A stretch of DNA of 64,000 nt from Novosphingobium mangrovisedimenti (GCF_025153475.1 NZ_JANZXA010000003.1:186001-250000), one strand, 5' to 3'; shown: positions 15,423 through 23,817, counted from the first letter of the stretch. Notes: a model not told the origin generated them from the sequence alone. A program made the numbers and translations.

Positions 15423-15974
15423 ATGAGCCTCGATGCCAGACTGGCCGAACTGGTCGATCGCCACGAGATCCACCAGGTGCTGCTGCGCTATGCCCGCGGG
15501 CTCGACCGGCTGGACAATGCGCTGGCCCGGTCGTGCTACTGGGACGACGCGATCGACGACCACGGCCATTTCGTCGGCAAGGCGGACGACTTCATCCCCT
15601 GGGCCGACCAGACGACGCTGATGTTCGAATCGACCCAGCACGCGGTCATGAACCACTTTTGCGACCTGCAGGGGGACGAGGCGTTCTGCGAGACCTACTA
15701 CCAGTTCTCGGGCGTCACGGCCGAGGGGCCGAACTTCGTGTCGACCGGGCGCTACATCGATCACCTCCAGAAGCGCGCCGGAAAGGATGGGCCCGAATGG
15801 CGGATCGCCAACCGGGTGACGATCGTGGAGGGGACCTACGATGTTCCCAAGGCGGCGCAGGCGCCCTCGCCGATGACCGCCTATTCGACGGAGGAACCCT
15901 GCCAGGCCACGCGCGACGGCAACGATGTGAGCTATCATCGCCCGCCCGTGCCGCGGTGGCCCAGGGCAGGCTGA
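15423..15974 (+). CDS. SnoaL-like (NTF2-fold) protein
   Basis: 183 residues. The start 'DRHEIHQVLLRYARGLDRLD' with a conserved Tyr/Asp environment (YWDDAIDDHG) is the SnoaL_4 pattern shared by small dehydratases, dehydrochlorinases and hydroxylase partners. The NTF2 cone ends near residue 145 (WRIANRVTIVEGTYDV); the last 40 residues look disordered. It starts two bases after the hydrolase stop with AAGGA upstream. It probably acts on a product of the two upstream enzymes. Confidence 0.82.
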   Translation: MSLDARLAELVDRHEIHQVLLRYARGLDRLDNALARSCYWDDAIDDHGHFVGKADDFIPWADQTTLMFESTQHAVMNHFCDLQGDEAFCETYYQFSGVTAEGPNFVSTGRYIDHLQKRAGKDGPEWRIANRVTIVEGTYDVPKAAQAPSPMTAYSTEEPCQATRDGNDVSYHRPPVPRWPRAG

Positions 15975-16089
15975 CAGCAGGCACCGCGCCATGGATTTCC
16001 CGGCGTCCGCAGGTACTTGACTGCCTTCACCGTTGTGTCATTCTTTCGTTGCTGCACCGCAATATGCGTGCGGTGCCGAAAGGAGGGCT

Positions 16090-16395
16090 ATGGCTGGTCG
16101 ACTGGACGGAGCATCATCGGATTTCCACGCATCGCCTGATTTCATCAGGCAGATGGAAGGCTACGGCCTCACGACCGTAGAGATCCACTACTTCCTTCCC
16201 GACCACCCCAGGCTCCTGCAGCTTTTCGCCTTCCAGCAATACGACGAGGCCCCGGCCTTTCCTGTCCTGCGCAAGTTTCTCGACTACTGGGCCCGCGAAA
16301 TCGAAGGACCGCTGCATTCGGTACGCGTCGCGCACAAGCGGCTGATCGGACCGCAGGAATGGCGGGCGGTGAACGGCGTTATCTCGATCCATTGA
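16090..16395 (+). CDS. usg: Usg family protein
   Basis: 101 residues. The pattern GYGLTTVEIHYFLPDHPRLL, then FAFQQYDEAPAFPVLRKFLD, then WAREIEGPLHSVRVAH, is typical of the alphaproteobacterial Usg family, first noticed near trp genes and still without a defined function. An AGGAGGG five bases before the ATG fixes this start although the frame is open further upstream. It is convergent with the SGNH hydrolase gene, 22 bases away, with a small GC-rich hairpin between. Confidence 0.9.
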   Translation: MAGRLDGASSDFHASPDFIRQMEGYGLTTVEIHYFLPDHPRLLQLFAFQQYDEAPAFPVLRKFLDYWAREIEGPLHSVRVAHKRLIGPQEWRAVNGVISIH

Positions 16396-16417
16396 ACGGC
16401 GCGCCGGTTCGGCGGCG

Positions 16418-17191
16418 CTATTCCTGCGGAGCCTTGTTCCGGGCCTCGGAAAGGGCCTTGTCGAACACGGCCTGCACGATCTCGTAGCCTTCTGGCGTCA
16501 GGTGAATTCCATCACCCAGAAACAGGTCCTTGCGCATCGTGCCGTCGGGCCGGACGAGGGCTGCGTGGTAGTCTGCCAGGATGAGGCCATGGTCGGCTGC
16601 CAGCGTGCGCAGGGCGGTGTTGAGCCGGGACAGGGCCGGCGCGGGATCGCTTGGCTTGAAACCGGCGTAATCGCGCATCGGCGGGATCGTGCCGAGGATC
16701 ACGGTCTCGCCGTGAAACTTCGCCAGTTCCGCCATGTCGAGCACGTTTCCTTCGAACTCTTCGAGGGTGAAGGGACCGCCCAGGCCGATCAGGTCATTGG
16801 AGCCGACAAGGATGTGGACGATGCGCGGGCGCAGCGACAGTGCGTCCTGCCGGAAACGCAGGAGCACCTGCGCGCTCGTCTGCCCGCCGGCGCCGCGTTT
16901 GACGATGCCGGGGGCACTGTCGGGCCAACGCCCGGTCAGCGAATCGCCGATCATGACGACGTCTGGCCGGGTGCCGGCGGCGGCCAGCCGGCGGTTCTCC
17001 TCGCGCCAGGCGCACAGCGCGGCCCAGTCGTCGAAGTCGCTGCCGGTCACGGACCGTCCCTCGGCTGTGCAGGGCCGGTCGTTCAGCCCGACGAGGCCCG
17101 CCCGCCGGTGGTCGTTCCAGAACAGGATGCCGATATAGACCGCGAGCGCCAGCGCCAGTCCGGTCAGGACGACGCGGCGGCGTACTGCCAC
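16418..17191 (-). CDS. SGNH/GDSL family hydrolase, membrane-anchored
   Basis: 257 residues. An N-terminal hydrophobic segment (VVLTGLALALAVYIGILFW) anchors or exports it. The SGNH blocks are all visible: MIGDSLTGRW (nucleophile Ser), RGAGGQTS (Gly), GSNDL (Asn) and DGIHLTPEG (Asp/His). It is a lipase/esterase or sugar-deacylase-like enzyme. It starts six bases after the serine palmitoyltransferase stop and is therefore in the sphingolipid operon, where it might edit acyl chains; that role is inferred. Confidence 0.88.
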   Translation of the reverse strand: MAVRRRVVLTGLALALAVYIGILFWNDHRRAGLVGLNDRPCTAEGRSVTGSDFDDWAALCAWREENRRLAAAGTRPDVVMIGDSLTGRWPDSAPGIVKRGAGGQTSAQVLLRFRQDALSLRPRIVHILVGSNDLIGLGGPFTLEEFEGNVLDMAELAKFHGETVILGTIPPMRDYAGFKPSDPAPALSRLNTALRTLAADHGLILADYHAALVRPDGTMRKDLFLGDGIHLTPEGYEIVQAVFDKALSEARNKAPQE

Positions 17192-17197
17192 GGGCTC

Positions 17198-18436
17198 TCA
17201 GCCGAGAATGCCGACCGCCTTGCCCGCGCGGGTGAACATGCCGATGATCTGCTGGACCTGCTCGGCCGAGTGTTCGGCGCAGAGCGAGCAGCGCAGCAGC
17301 GTCATGTTCGCGGGCGTTGCCGGCGGACGGGCGAGGTTCACGTAGAGCCCTTCATGCAGCAGCGCTTCCCACATGGCGGCGCCGCGCTCCAGATCGGGCA
17401 TGATCACCGAGATGATCGCGCTCTGCGGCGCGTCGGTGCCGAGCTGGAAGCCCGCGTCCTTGAGGCCCTTGTGCAGCGTGCGCGAATTTTCCCAGAGGTG
17501 CGCCCGCTTCTTGCCTGCATGCATCAGCTTGCGCACCGATGTCGCGGCGGTGGCTACGACGCTCGGCGGCAGGCTGGCGGTGAAGACGTAGGGGCGGCAG
17601 ACCAACCGCATGATCTCGAACTTGGGGTGGTTCGAGACGCAGAAGCCGCCGACCGTGCCGACCGACTTGGAGAAAGTGCCGATGACGAAATCGACCTGGT
17701 CGAGGCAGCCCTGATCCTCGGCTACGCCGCGCCCGTTGGGGCCGATGAAGCCCATCGAGTGTGCCTCGTCCACCAGCACCATCGCGCCGTACTTCCTGGC
17801 GATCGCGATCATTTCCTTGAGCGGGGCAATGTCGCCCAGCATCGAATAGACGCCTTCGAGCACGACCAGCTTGCCCGCTTCGGCGGGGATGCGGCGCAGG
17901 CGGTTTTCCATTGCCACGATGTCGTTGTGCTTGAAGGGCACCACTTCGGCGTCGCCCATCTTGCACCCGTCCCAGATCGAGGCGTGGCTGTCGATGTCGA
18001 GGACGATGTAGTCACTCTTGCCGGCGATCGTGGAGATGATGCCGAGGTTGGCCTGATAGCCGGTAGAGAACACCATGGCATGGTCCATGGCGTAGAAGTC
18101 GCACAGCGCCTGCTCGACCGCCTTGTGCCCGGCATAGGTGCCGTTGAGCACGCGGCTGCCGGTGGTGCCCGAGCCGAAGTCCTCCAGCGCCTGCTTGCCC
18201 GCCTCGATCACGTCGGGATCGAAGGTCATGCCCATGTAGTTGTAGGTGCCCAGCAGGATCGTCTCGCGCCCGTTGCACACCGCGACGGTGGGCGAGAGCA
18301 CGCGTTCCATGACGAGGTTGAAGGGGTCTTCCACGCCCGAGGCCAGCAGGTTGCGGCGCATTTCGATCAGGGGATCGAACTTGCTGAACAGGTCCACGTG
18401 GGCTTCGGTCTCGTTTTCGCTGAGCATGTCGGTCAT
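17198..18436 (-). CDS. spt: Serine palmitoyltransferase
   Basis: 412 residues of the alpha-oxoamine synthase family. Lys257 in GTFSKSVGT binds PLP, His151 (DSHASI) stacks on the ring, and Asp223/His226 (VDEAHSMGF) complete the site. The whole sequence follows the soluble Sphingomonas enzyme closely (LGTYNYMGMTFDPDV, FSTGYQANLGIIS, LARPPATPA). It condenses serine with palmitoyl thioester, the first step of sphingolipid synthesis, for the glycosphingolipids that replace LPS in sphingomonads. It lies between an acyl carrier protein and an SGNH hydrolase gene. Confidence 0.95.
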   Translation of the reverse strand: MTDMLSENETEAHVDLFSKFDPLIEMRRNLLASGVEDPFNLVMERVLSPTVAVCNGRETILLGTYNYMGMTFDPDVIEAGKQALEDFGSGTTGSRVLNGTYAGHKAVEQALCDFYAMDHAMVFSTGYQANLGIISTIAGKSDYIVLDIDSHASIWDGCKMGDAEVVPFKHNDIVAMENRLRRIPAEAGKLVVLEGVYSMLGDIAPLKEMIAIARKYGAMVLVDEAHSMGFIGPNGRGVAEDQGCLDQVDFVIGTFSKSVGTVGGFCVSNHPKFEIMRLVCRPYVFTASLPPSVVATAATSVRKLMHAGKKRAHLWENSRTLHKGLKDAGFQLGTDAPQSAIISVIMPDLERGAAMWEALLHEGLYVNLARPPATPANMTLLRCSLCAEHSAEQVQQIIGMFTRAGKAVGILG

Positions 18437-18459
18437 GGCCGTGTTTCCCTTGCCCGCCT

Positions 18460-18699
18460 TCAGTCCTGGAGCTTCACGACGGCATCGACGAGCTGCCCGT
18501 AGTTTTCGATCTCGGCCTGCTGGTTCATCGAGATGATGATGTCGAATTCGTCCTCGATGGCGGCGACGAAGTCCATCACCGTCAGGCTGTCGAATTCCAG
18601 GTCGTCGGTGAAGCGGGTCGCGTCGGTGATCGCCACGCCCTTCTTGTTGAAGGGTTCGATCAGCGCGGCGATGCGGGCCGAAGTCTGTTCGCGATCCAT
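18460..18699 (-). CDS. Acyl carrier protein of the sphingolipid operon
   Basis: 79 residues. Ser38 in EFDSLTVMD is the phosphopantetheine site. The helix pattern of a type II ACP is clear, but the acidic helix II is unusual (VMDFVAAIEDEFDIIISMNQ, region only). It sits 23 bases upstream of spt, so it likely carries the acyl chain for serine palmitoyltransferase, as the dedicated ACP near Caulobacter spt does (family knowledge). It is not the fatty-acid-synthesis AcpP. Confidence 0.9.
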   Translation of the reverse strand: MDREQTSARIAALIEPFNKKGVAITDATRFTDDLEFDSLTVMDFVAAIEDEFDIIISMNQQAEIENYGQLVDAVVKLQD

Positions 18700-18824
18700 G
18701 GTCTTTTCAACTCCGATAGGTACGGACGGCTCTCTGGCCGGGAATTGCGGCGCAAAAGCGGCGGAAGCGTATCATGTCAAGCATGTCGGCACGTTCGGTG
18801 GCATGTTCGCGGCCGGACGTGGCA

Positions 18825-19187
18825 TCAGATCAACGCCTTTACCGCCTGCATGAACGGGCCGATCGAAACCGGCTTGGCAAGGTATCCTTCGGCGCCGGCC
18901 TCGCGGATCCGTTCCTCGTCGCCCTTGCCGGCATAGGCGGTAACGGCGAGCATGGGAATGGCCCGCAGCACCGGATCGTTCTTGGCCGCCTCGATCAGGT
19001 CCAGACCCGAGACATTGGGAAGCTGGATGTCCATGATGACCAGGTTCGGCACGAATTCGCGCGCCCGGTCGAGCGCGTCGAGGCCGTCGGCCACCGGCTC
19101 CACCGCGTAGCCCTGGCTCTTGAGCACATCGCAAAAGAGCTTCCGATTGAGGTCGTTGTCCTCGACAACGAGGATTCGCTTTGCCAT
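18825..19187 (-). CDS. divK: Single-domain response regulator DivK
   Basis: 120 residues comprising only a receiver domain. The acidic pocket is Glu9/Asp10, the phosphoacceptor is Asp53 in IMDIQLPN, and the conserved Lys lies in YLAKPVSI. DivK links the kinases DivJ/PleC to CtrA control of the cell cycle. I start at MAKRILVVED; an ATG six codons upstream (19205) would overlap the divergent DUF3572 start. The promoter must lie within or beyond that divergent gene start. Confidence 0.9.
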   Translation of the reverse strand: MAKRILVVEDNDLNRKLFCDVLKSQGYAVEPVADGLDALDRAREFVPNLVIMDIQLPNVSGLDLIEAAKNDPVLRAIPMLAVTAYAGKGDEERIREAGAEGYLAKPVSIGPFMQAVKALI

Positions 19188-19203
19188 TCGACGCCCGAGC
19201 ACC

Positions 19204-19524
19204 ATGTTAGGGTGTGAAACGCTCTATGCCAGGCAAGCGAGACTGACAATTCTTCGAGAGCCCCCATCCCCATCTGCAGATCCCCAGGCTCTGGCCCTGA
19301 ACGCGCTCGGCTGGGTGCTGGGCGACAGTGACCGGGCCGACCGGTTCCTGTCGCTGACCGGCCTTACCCCCGACGAACTGCGCGTTTCGCTGGGCGAATC
19401 GGCCACGCTCGTCGCCGTGATCGATTTCCTTTGCGCGCACGAGCCGGATCTGCTTGCCGCAGCCGATGCCCTTGGCGTCATGCCGAAGGATCTTGCCGAC
19501 ACGCGCGAAAGGCTGGGCGCATGA
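19204..19524 (+). CDS. DUF3572 family protein
   Basis: 106 residues; family similarity starts near residue 26 (DPQALALNALGWVLGDSDRADRFLSLTGL, region only). The family is small, helical and uncharacterised. The ATG at 19204 is the only standard start in the region, but it gives a 25-residue lead of unusual composition and leaves just 16 bases to divK. A non-standard start further in is possible. The 3' end overlaps the HAD gene by four bases. Confidence 0.75.
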   Translation: MLGCETLYARQARLTILREPPSPSADPQALALNALGWVLGDSDRADRFLSLTGLTPDELRVSLGESATLVAVIDFLCAHEPDLLAAADALGVMPKDLADTRERLGA

Positions 19525-20168
19525 GCCGGCCGCTGCTGATCACCGACTGCGACGAAGTGCTGCTCTACATGATCTCGCACTTTCGCGACTGGCTTGCCGA
19601 GGACGAAGGCATCGTCTTCGACATGACGGGGGGCAACTTCTACAAGTCGATGCGGCACGTCGACACGGGTAAACCGGTTGAGCAGGACGTGATGTGGGCG
19701 CTGCTCAACAAGTTCTTCGACGGGCAGATGCACCGACAGACGGCGGTCGAAGGGGCTGCCGCGGCAATCGCGGCGATCCGCGAGCATGCCGATGTCGTCG
19801 TTCTCACCAATCTCCTGGATTTTCGGCAGGAGGCCCGCCGCAGGCAACTGGCCGATCACGGCATCGACCTGCCGGTCTTTACCAACCAGGGTCCGAAGGG
19901 ACCGGCGCTGCAGGCGATTCTCGATGAGTACCGGCCCGGCCGTGCCGTCTTCATCGACGATCTTGCGCACCATCACGGGTCGGTCCTCGAGGTTGCGCCG
20001 CAGGTGCGGCGTCTCCATCTTTGCGCCGAACCGCAAATCGCCCCGCACATTCCCTGCGCGCACAAGGCTGGCCACGCCCATGCGCGCATTGACGATTGGG
20101 CAAACGCGTTGCCCTGGCTGATCGAGACCCTGACTTGCGAAGAAAAGGACCTGCAAGCGAATGACTGA
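19521..20168 (+). CDS. HAD-like hydrolase
   Basis: 215 residues. The HAD motifs are in order: ITDCDEVLLY (Asp8/Asp10), VVLTNLLD (Thr), the Lys of NQGPKGPAL, and FIDDLAHH (Asp pair). The cap lies between residues 17 and 90. The substrate is unknown. The start ATG overlaps the DUF3572 stop (ATGA) and the end overlaps the RidA gene by eight bases, so the genes are co-translated. Confidence 0.85.
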   Translation: MSRPLLITDCDEVLLYMISHFRDWLAEDEGIVFDMTGGNFYKSMRHVDTGKPVEQDVMWALLNKFFDGQMHRQTAVEGAAAAIAAIREHADVVVLTNLLDFRQEARRRQLADHGIDLPVFTNQGPKGPALQAILDEYRPGRAVFIDDLAHHHGSVLEVAPQVRRLHLCAEPQIAPHIPCAHKAGHAHARIDDWANALPWLIETLTCEEKDLQAND

Positions 20169-20625
20169 GATCGATGACCGTATTGCCGCACTCGGCCTGA
20201 CCTTGCCCGAACCGGCGGCGCCGGTTGCGGCTTATCTTCCGGTCGTCGTCGCGGGCGGGCTCGCGCACGTGTCGGGCCAGCTTCCGTTCGTTGGCGGCAA
20301 GCTCGTTACCGGCCGGCTCGGCGAGGATGTCTCGCTGGAGGATGGCGTCGTCGCGGCGCAGGCCTGCGGGGTGATGATCCTGGCCCAGCTCAAGGCCGCG
20401 CTGGGCTCGCTCGACCGGGTCGAGCGCGTGGTCAAGCTCGGGGCCTTCGTCAATTCCACCGGGGCCTTCACCGATCAGCCCAAGGTCGCCAACGGCGCAT
20501 CCGAGCTGATGGTTGCCGTTTTCGGCGAGGCCGGAAAGCATGCCCGCAGCGCCGTCGGCGTGCCGGTGCTGCCGCTCGGCGCCGCTGTCGAAGTGGACGC
20601 AGTCGTTGCCGTTCGCCCTGATTGA
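20161..20625 (+). CDS. RidA/YjgF family protein
   Basis: 154 residues, YjgF/YER057c/UK114 fold. The active-site Arg is in KHARSAVGVPVLPLGAAVEV, and the acidic partner in the final beta strand is retained. Canonical RidA removes reactive 2-aminoacrylate and related imines; this longer subfamily (with a 30-residue N-terminal lead, LGLTLPEPAAP) is less well defined. It lies in a run of overlapping genes with HAD upstream and a glycerophosphodiesterase downstream. Confidence 0.9.
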   Translation: MTEIDDRIAALGLTLPEPAAPVAAYLPVVVAGGLAHVSGQLPFVGGKLVTGRLGEDVSLEDGVVAAQACGVMILAQLKAALGSLDRVERVVKLGAFVNSTGAFTDQPKVANGASELMVAVFGEAGKHARSAVGVPVLPLGAAVEVDAVVAVRPD

Positions 20626-21400
20626 CCGCTGGCTTTCGCCGCCCCCCGATCCGCGCAAGGTCGAATGGGTCGGCGGCCATAGCTATGCCCATCGCGGGCT
20701 GCATGGTGCAGGCGTGCCGGAAAACTCGCGCGCGGCCTTTGCCAGGGCCATGGCGGCGGGATGCGGGATCGAGCTCGACGTTCAGCGATCGAGCGACGGC
20801 CTGCCGGTGGTCTTCCATGATGGCGTGCTCGACAGGCTGACGGCCGAGACCGGTCCGCTCGATCGGCGCAGTGCCGCGCAACTGGGCGGGATCGCGCTTG
20901 CCGGCTCGCGCGAGACGATCCCGACGCTGCGCCAGGTGCTGGCGGACGTCGCGGGCCGCGTGCCGGTACTCATCGAGGTCAAGTCCGAGCGCGATGCGCG
21001 CGTGGCGGCGATATGCCTGGCGGTGCGCCGCGTGCTGGAAGGGTACACTGGCCCGCACGCGGTCATGAGTTTCGATCCGCGCGTCGGGCGCTGGTATGCG
21101 AAGCATTCGCCGCATACGGTGCGCGGGCTCGTCGTTTCCGAAGGCGAGGACCGGGCACTGCCCGGTGCCGTGCGCCGGCGCCTTGCGCTTTGGCATGCCC
21201 GGCCGGACTTCCTCGCCTACGACGTCAGGGACCTGCCCAGCCGCTTTGCCGCCGGGCAGCGCCGCCGGGGCCTGCCCGTCGTGACCTGGACCGTGAAGGA
21301 CGCCGAGCATCGGCAACGCGCGGCAGACCATGCCGATGCCGGCATTTTCGAAGGTCCCGTCCCGGCAGTCGCGGCAAGAGGAGCAGTCGAGCAGGCGTGA
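20606..21400 (+). CDS. Glycerophosphodiester phosphodiesterase
   Basis: 264 residues from a TTG at 20606. GDPD signatures are YAHRGLHG (His29/Arg30), VPENS, the metal ligands in GIELDVQRS, and the catalytic His in VVFHDGVLDRLT. The metal Glu is in VLIEVKSE. It releases glycerol-3-phosphate from deacylated phospholipids. A longer frame starts upstream, but only the TTG near the conserved DRWLSPPPD segment gives the family length. The start region overlaps the RidA gene by 20 bases. Confidence 0.85.
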   Translation: MPFALIDRWLSPPPDPRKVEWVGGHSYAHRGLHGAGVPENSRAAFARAMAAGCGIELDVQRSSDGLPVVFHDGVLDRLTAETGPLDRRSAAQLGGIALAGSRETIPTLRQVLADVAGRVPVLIEVKSERDARVAAICLAVRRVLEGYTGPHAVMSFDPRVGRWYAKHSPHTVRGLVVSEGEDRALPGAVRRRLALWHARPDFLAYDVRDLPSRFAAGQRRRGLPVVTWTVKDAEHRQRAADHADAGIFEGPVPAVAARGAVEQA

Positions 21401-22539
21401 GCGAGGACGCATTCATCGCGAAGATCCACGATTCGGTCGGTGCGCTTCCGGCCGATGAATGGGACGCCCTGACCTCAACCGGCAATCCCTTCGTCAGCCA
21501 CGCGTTCCTCAAGGCCATGGAGGATTCGGGCAGCGTCGGAGGGCGCAGCGGCTGGACGCCGGTGCCGATCGTGATCGAGGGGCCGGACGGGCGGCTGGCG
21601 GCCGCGCTGCCCTCCTACCTCAAGGAGCATTCGCAGGGGGAATACGTCTTCGACCATGCCTGGGCGGACGCTTTCCAGCGTGCCGGCGGGGCCTATTATC
21701 CCAAGCTGCAGATTTCGGTGCCGTTCACGCCCGCCACGGGCCCGCGGCTGCTAACTCCCCATCCCGAGCTGGCCTTGCCCCTGCTGCGGGCGGCAGAGAC
21801 ATTATGCCGCGAGCACGGCTTGTCCTCGGCCCATGCGACGTTCATCGAGCCGGAGCAGGTGCCGCTGTTCGAGCAGGCCGGCTGGCTGCTGCGTCAGGAC
21901 ATCCAGTTCCACTGGGAAAATCGCGACTATCCCGGTTTCGACGCGTTCCTGGCGGCGCTTTCCTCGCGCAAGCGCAAGGACTTGCGCAAGGAGCGGGCCC
22001 GGGCACAGGAAGGCGTGGAAATCCGGATGCTGCGCGGCAGCGACATCAAACCGGAGCACTGGGATGCCTTCTGGTGGTTCTATCAGGATACCGGCGCCCG
22101 CAAGTGGGGCAGGCCCTACCTGACCCGCGAGTCCTTCACGCTGCTGGGCGAAACGATGAGCGACAGCATCCTGCTGGTCATGGCGTTCATGGATGGCGAG
22201 CCGGTGGCAGGCGCGCTCAATTTCATCGGTGGCGATGCGCTCTATGGCCGCTACTGGGGCGCGCGCATCGACAAGCCGTTCCTGCACTTCGAACTGTGCT
22301 ACTATCAGGCGATCGATGCCGCGATCGCGCTCGGTCTCTCGCGTGTCGAGGCGGGGGCGCAGGGCGGGCACAAGCTGGCGCGGGGCTATGAGCCGGTGCG
22401 CACGGTCTCTGCGCACTATATCGTCTACGAAGGGTTGCGCGCGGCCATTGCCGATTATCTCGATCAGGAACGGGCCGGGATTGCCCGCGACCAGATCTGG
22501 CTTGGCGAGCGGTCGCCGTTCCGCAAGGGCGAGGCCTGA
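21397..22539 (+). CDS. GNAT-fold acyltransferase (peptidogalycan biosynthesis / DUF482 family)
   Basis: 380 residues from a GTG that overlaps the previous stop by four bases. The pattern 'NPFVSHAFLKAMEDSGSVG', 'SYLKEHSQGEYVFDHAWADAF', 'SSRKRKDLRKERARA' and 'YYQAIDAAIALGLSRVEAGAQG' (partial quotes) matches the DUF482 double-GNAT family. Family members are annotated by analogy with FemABX-type aminoacyl transferases; the real substrate is not established. A hairpin with the stop codon in its loop follows. Confidence 0.85.
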   Translation: MSEDAFIAKIHDSVGALPADEWDALTSTGNPFVSHAFLKAMEDSGSVGGRSGWTPVPIVIEGPDGRLAAALPSYLKEHSQGEYVFDHAWADAFQRAGGAYYPKLQISVPFTPATGPRLLTPHPELALPLLRAAETLCREHGLSSAHATFIEPEQVPLFEQAGWLLRQDIQFHWENRDYPGFDAFLAALSSRKRKDLRKERARAQEGVEIRMLRGSDIKPEHWDAFWWFYQDTGARKWGRPYLTRESFTLLGETMSDSILLVMAFMDGEPVAGALNFIGGDALYGRYWGARIDKPFLHFELCYYQAIDAAIALGLSRVEAGAQGGHKLARGYEPVRTVSAHYIVYEGLRAAIADYLDQERAGIARDQIWLGERSPFRKGEA

Positions 22540-22545
22540 GGCCTC
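22531..22545. terminator. Possible bidirectional terminator hairpin
   Basis: GAGGCC (22531-22536) and GGCCTC (22540-22545) form a perfect stem with the TGA stop of the acyltransferase gene as its three-base loop. The convergent Sel1-like gene ends 13 bases further on. The stem is short and has no T-run, so it may only slow transcription. Confidence 0.35.
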
Positions 22546-22557
22546 TCGTCCGCAGAG

Positions 22558-22896
22558 TCAGGCGGCCTTGCGATTCGAGGCGGCCAGCCACTCGCGGGCG
22601 CGACGCTGGGCTTCGGAGATTTCGCGCGCGGTCATGTCGTCGGCGACTTCCGAGCGGCAGGTATTGGCTTCCTCGAAGCCCGCGACCGCGGCGAGGTTGA
22701 ACCACTTGTGCGCCTCGATCAGGTCGCAGGTGGCGCCGTGGCTGCCGGTCGAAAATGCGACGCCGAGGTCGAAATAGGCAGAGCAGTCCCCTTGCGCCGC
22801 AGCGGCAAGGCATTCCGCGACAAACATGTCTTCGGCCGTGAAGTCGGCGGCAGTCGCCGGCATTGCGCGGTATTCGTTGTTCCAGGCAGTTCCCAT
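22558..22896 (-). CDS. Sel1-like repeat protein
   Basis: 112 residues. One Sel1-type repeat is clear (CSAYFDLGVAFSTG, then DLIEAHKWFNLAAVAGFEEA), the alpha-helical pattern used for protein contacts. There is no signal peptide, so it is cytoplasmic. The start ATG has GGGGG about nine bases upstream. A CtrA-type half site lies 77 bases upstream, so cell-cycle control is possible. Confidence 0.8.
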   Translation of the reverse strand: MGTAWNNEYRAMPATAADFTAEDMFVAECLAAAAQGDCSAYFDLGVAFSTGSHGATCDLIEAHKWFNLAAVAGFEEANTCRSEVADDMTAREISEAQRRAREWLAASNRKAA

Positions 22897-22972
22897 GATC
22901 TGTTACCCCCTGTCTTCGAACCGTGTCCTTGGTTTTCCGATGCGGTCACGCTGGGGCAGGTGTGGTCAACAA

Positions 22973-22980
22973 ATGGTTAA
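22973..22980 (-). promoter_or_regulatory. CtrA half-site-like motif
   Basis: The minus strand reads TTAACCAT, identical to the half-site described for CtrA in Caulobacter. It lies 77-84 bases upstream of the Sel1-like start and about 215 bases upstream of dksA. Only one copy is seen in this 297-base gap, so chance is possible. Confidence 0.35.
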
Positions 22981-23193
22981 CGCTCTCCGGAAAACTTTTC
23001 GAAACCATGCCGACAACAGGTTGAACCGAAAGCGGGTTCAGGATTTTTGTGGACGGTTGAACATAACGGCTTGTGCCCGGAAATCTGCCGACCTATAGGC
23101 CGCCGCAAACCACGGATTGTCGTATGGCTACCGGGAAAATCCGGGGCTGCAGGGCGATGGCAATTCGCGTAGACACGTGCGGAGTTTCTCTGG

Positions 23194-23652
23194 ATGGCAA
23201 CGGCCCTATCTGACGAAATTGATGTGCTCGCCAAGGCGAAGCGGGCAATTGGCGGCGGTTACGTACCCGCCGGTGACGAACCGTACATGAGCGAAGCGCA
23301 GCAGGACTACTTCCGAAAGCTGCTTCAGGCCTGGAAGCGTTCGATCCTCGATGCTGCCGCCGGTACGCTGCAACAGCTTCAGGACGGTCCGATTCGCGAA
23401 CCGGACCTCAACGACCGTGCCTCCAGCGAAACCGACTGGGGTATCGAACTGCGTACGCGTGATCGCCAGCGCAAGCTCATCGCCAAGATCGATTCGGCGC
23501 TGCGCCGCATCGAGGAAGGCGAATACGGCTATTGCGAGGTGACCGGCGAGCCGATCGGCCTCGGTCGTCTCGAGGCGCGTCCGATCGCGACCATGACGGT
23601 CGAAGCGCAGGAAGCCCATGAGCGCCGCGAGAAGGTTTCCCGCGACGACTGA
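23194..23652 (+). CDS. dksA: RNA polymerase-binding transcription factor DksA
   Basis: 152 residues. The coiled coil covers about residues 28-95 (acidic tip DLNDRASSE), followed by the zinc-knuckle region YGYCEVTGEPIGLGRL. Only one of the four E. coli zinc cysteines is kept, with Thr, Arg and Thr at the others, the usual alphaproteobacterial form. With ppGpp it adjusts rRNA and amino-acid promoters. GGAG nine bases before the ATG supports the start. The 5' gap of 297 bases gives room for a complex promoter. Confidence 0.93.
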   Translation: MATALSDEIDVLAKAKRAIGGGYVPAGDEPYMSEAQQDYFRKLLQAWKRSILDAAAGTLQQLQDGPIREPDLNDRASSETDWGIELRTRDRQRKLIAKIDSALRRIEEGEYGYCEVTGEPIGLGRLEARPIATMTVEAQEAHERREKVSRDD

Positions 23653-23817
23653 CGCGAGCGGCCGTTCCGACCCGGATTTGCCTGCGTATTACTGGCCTGT
23701 TAAGCATTTGTTTGCCACCACGGTGCTAGGTGCAAGGGGCAGGACGTTTCCACTCGCCCGTTCGCATTTGGCAGGCGTGGATGCGACATGCGCAGGTGCG
23801 AACGCCGGACGGAGCTC

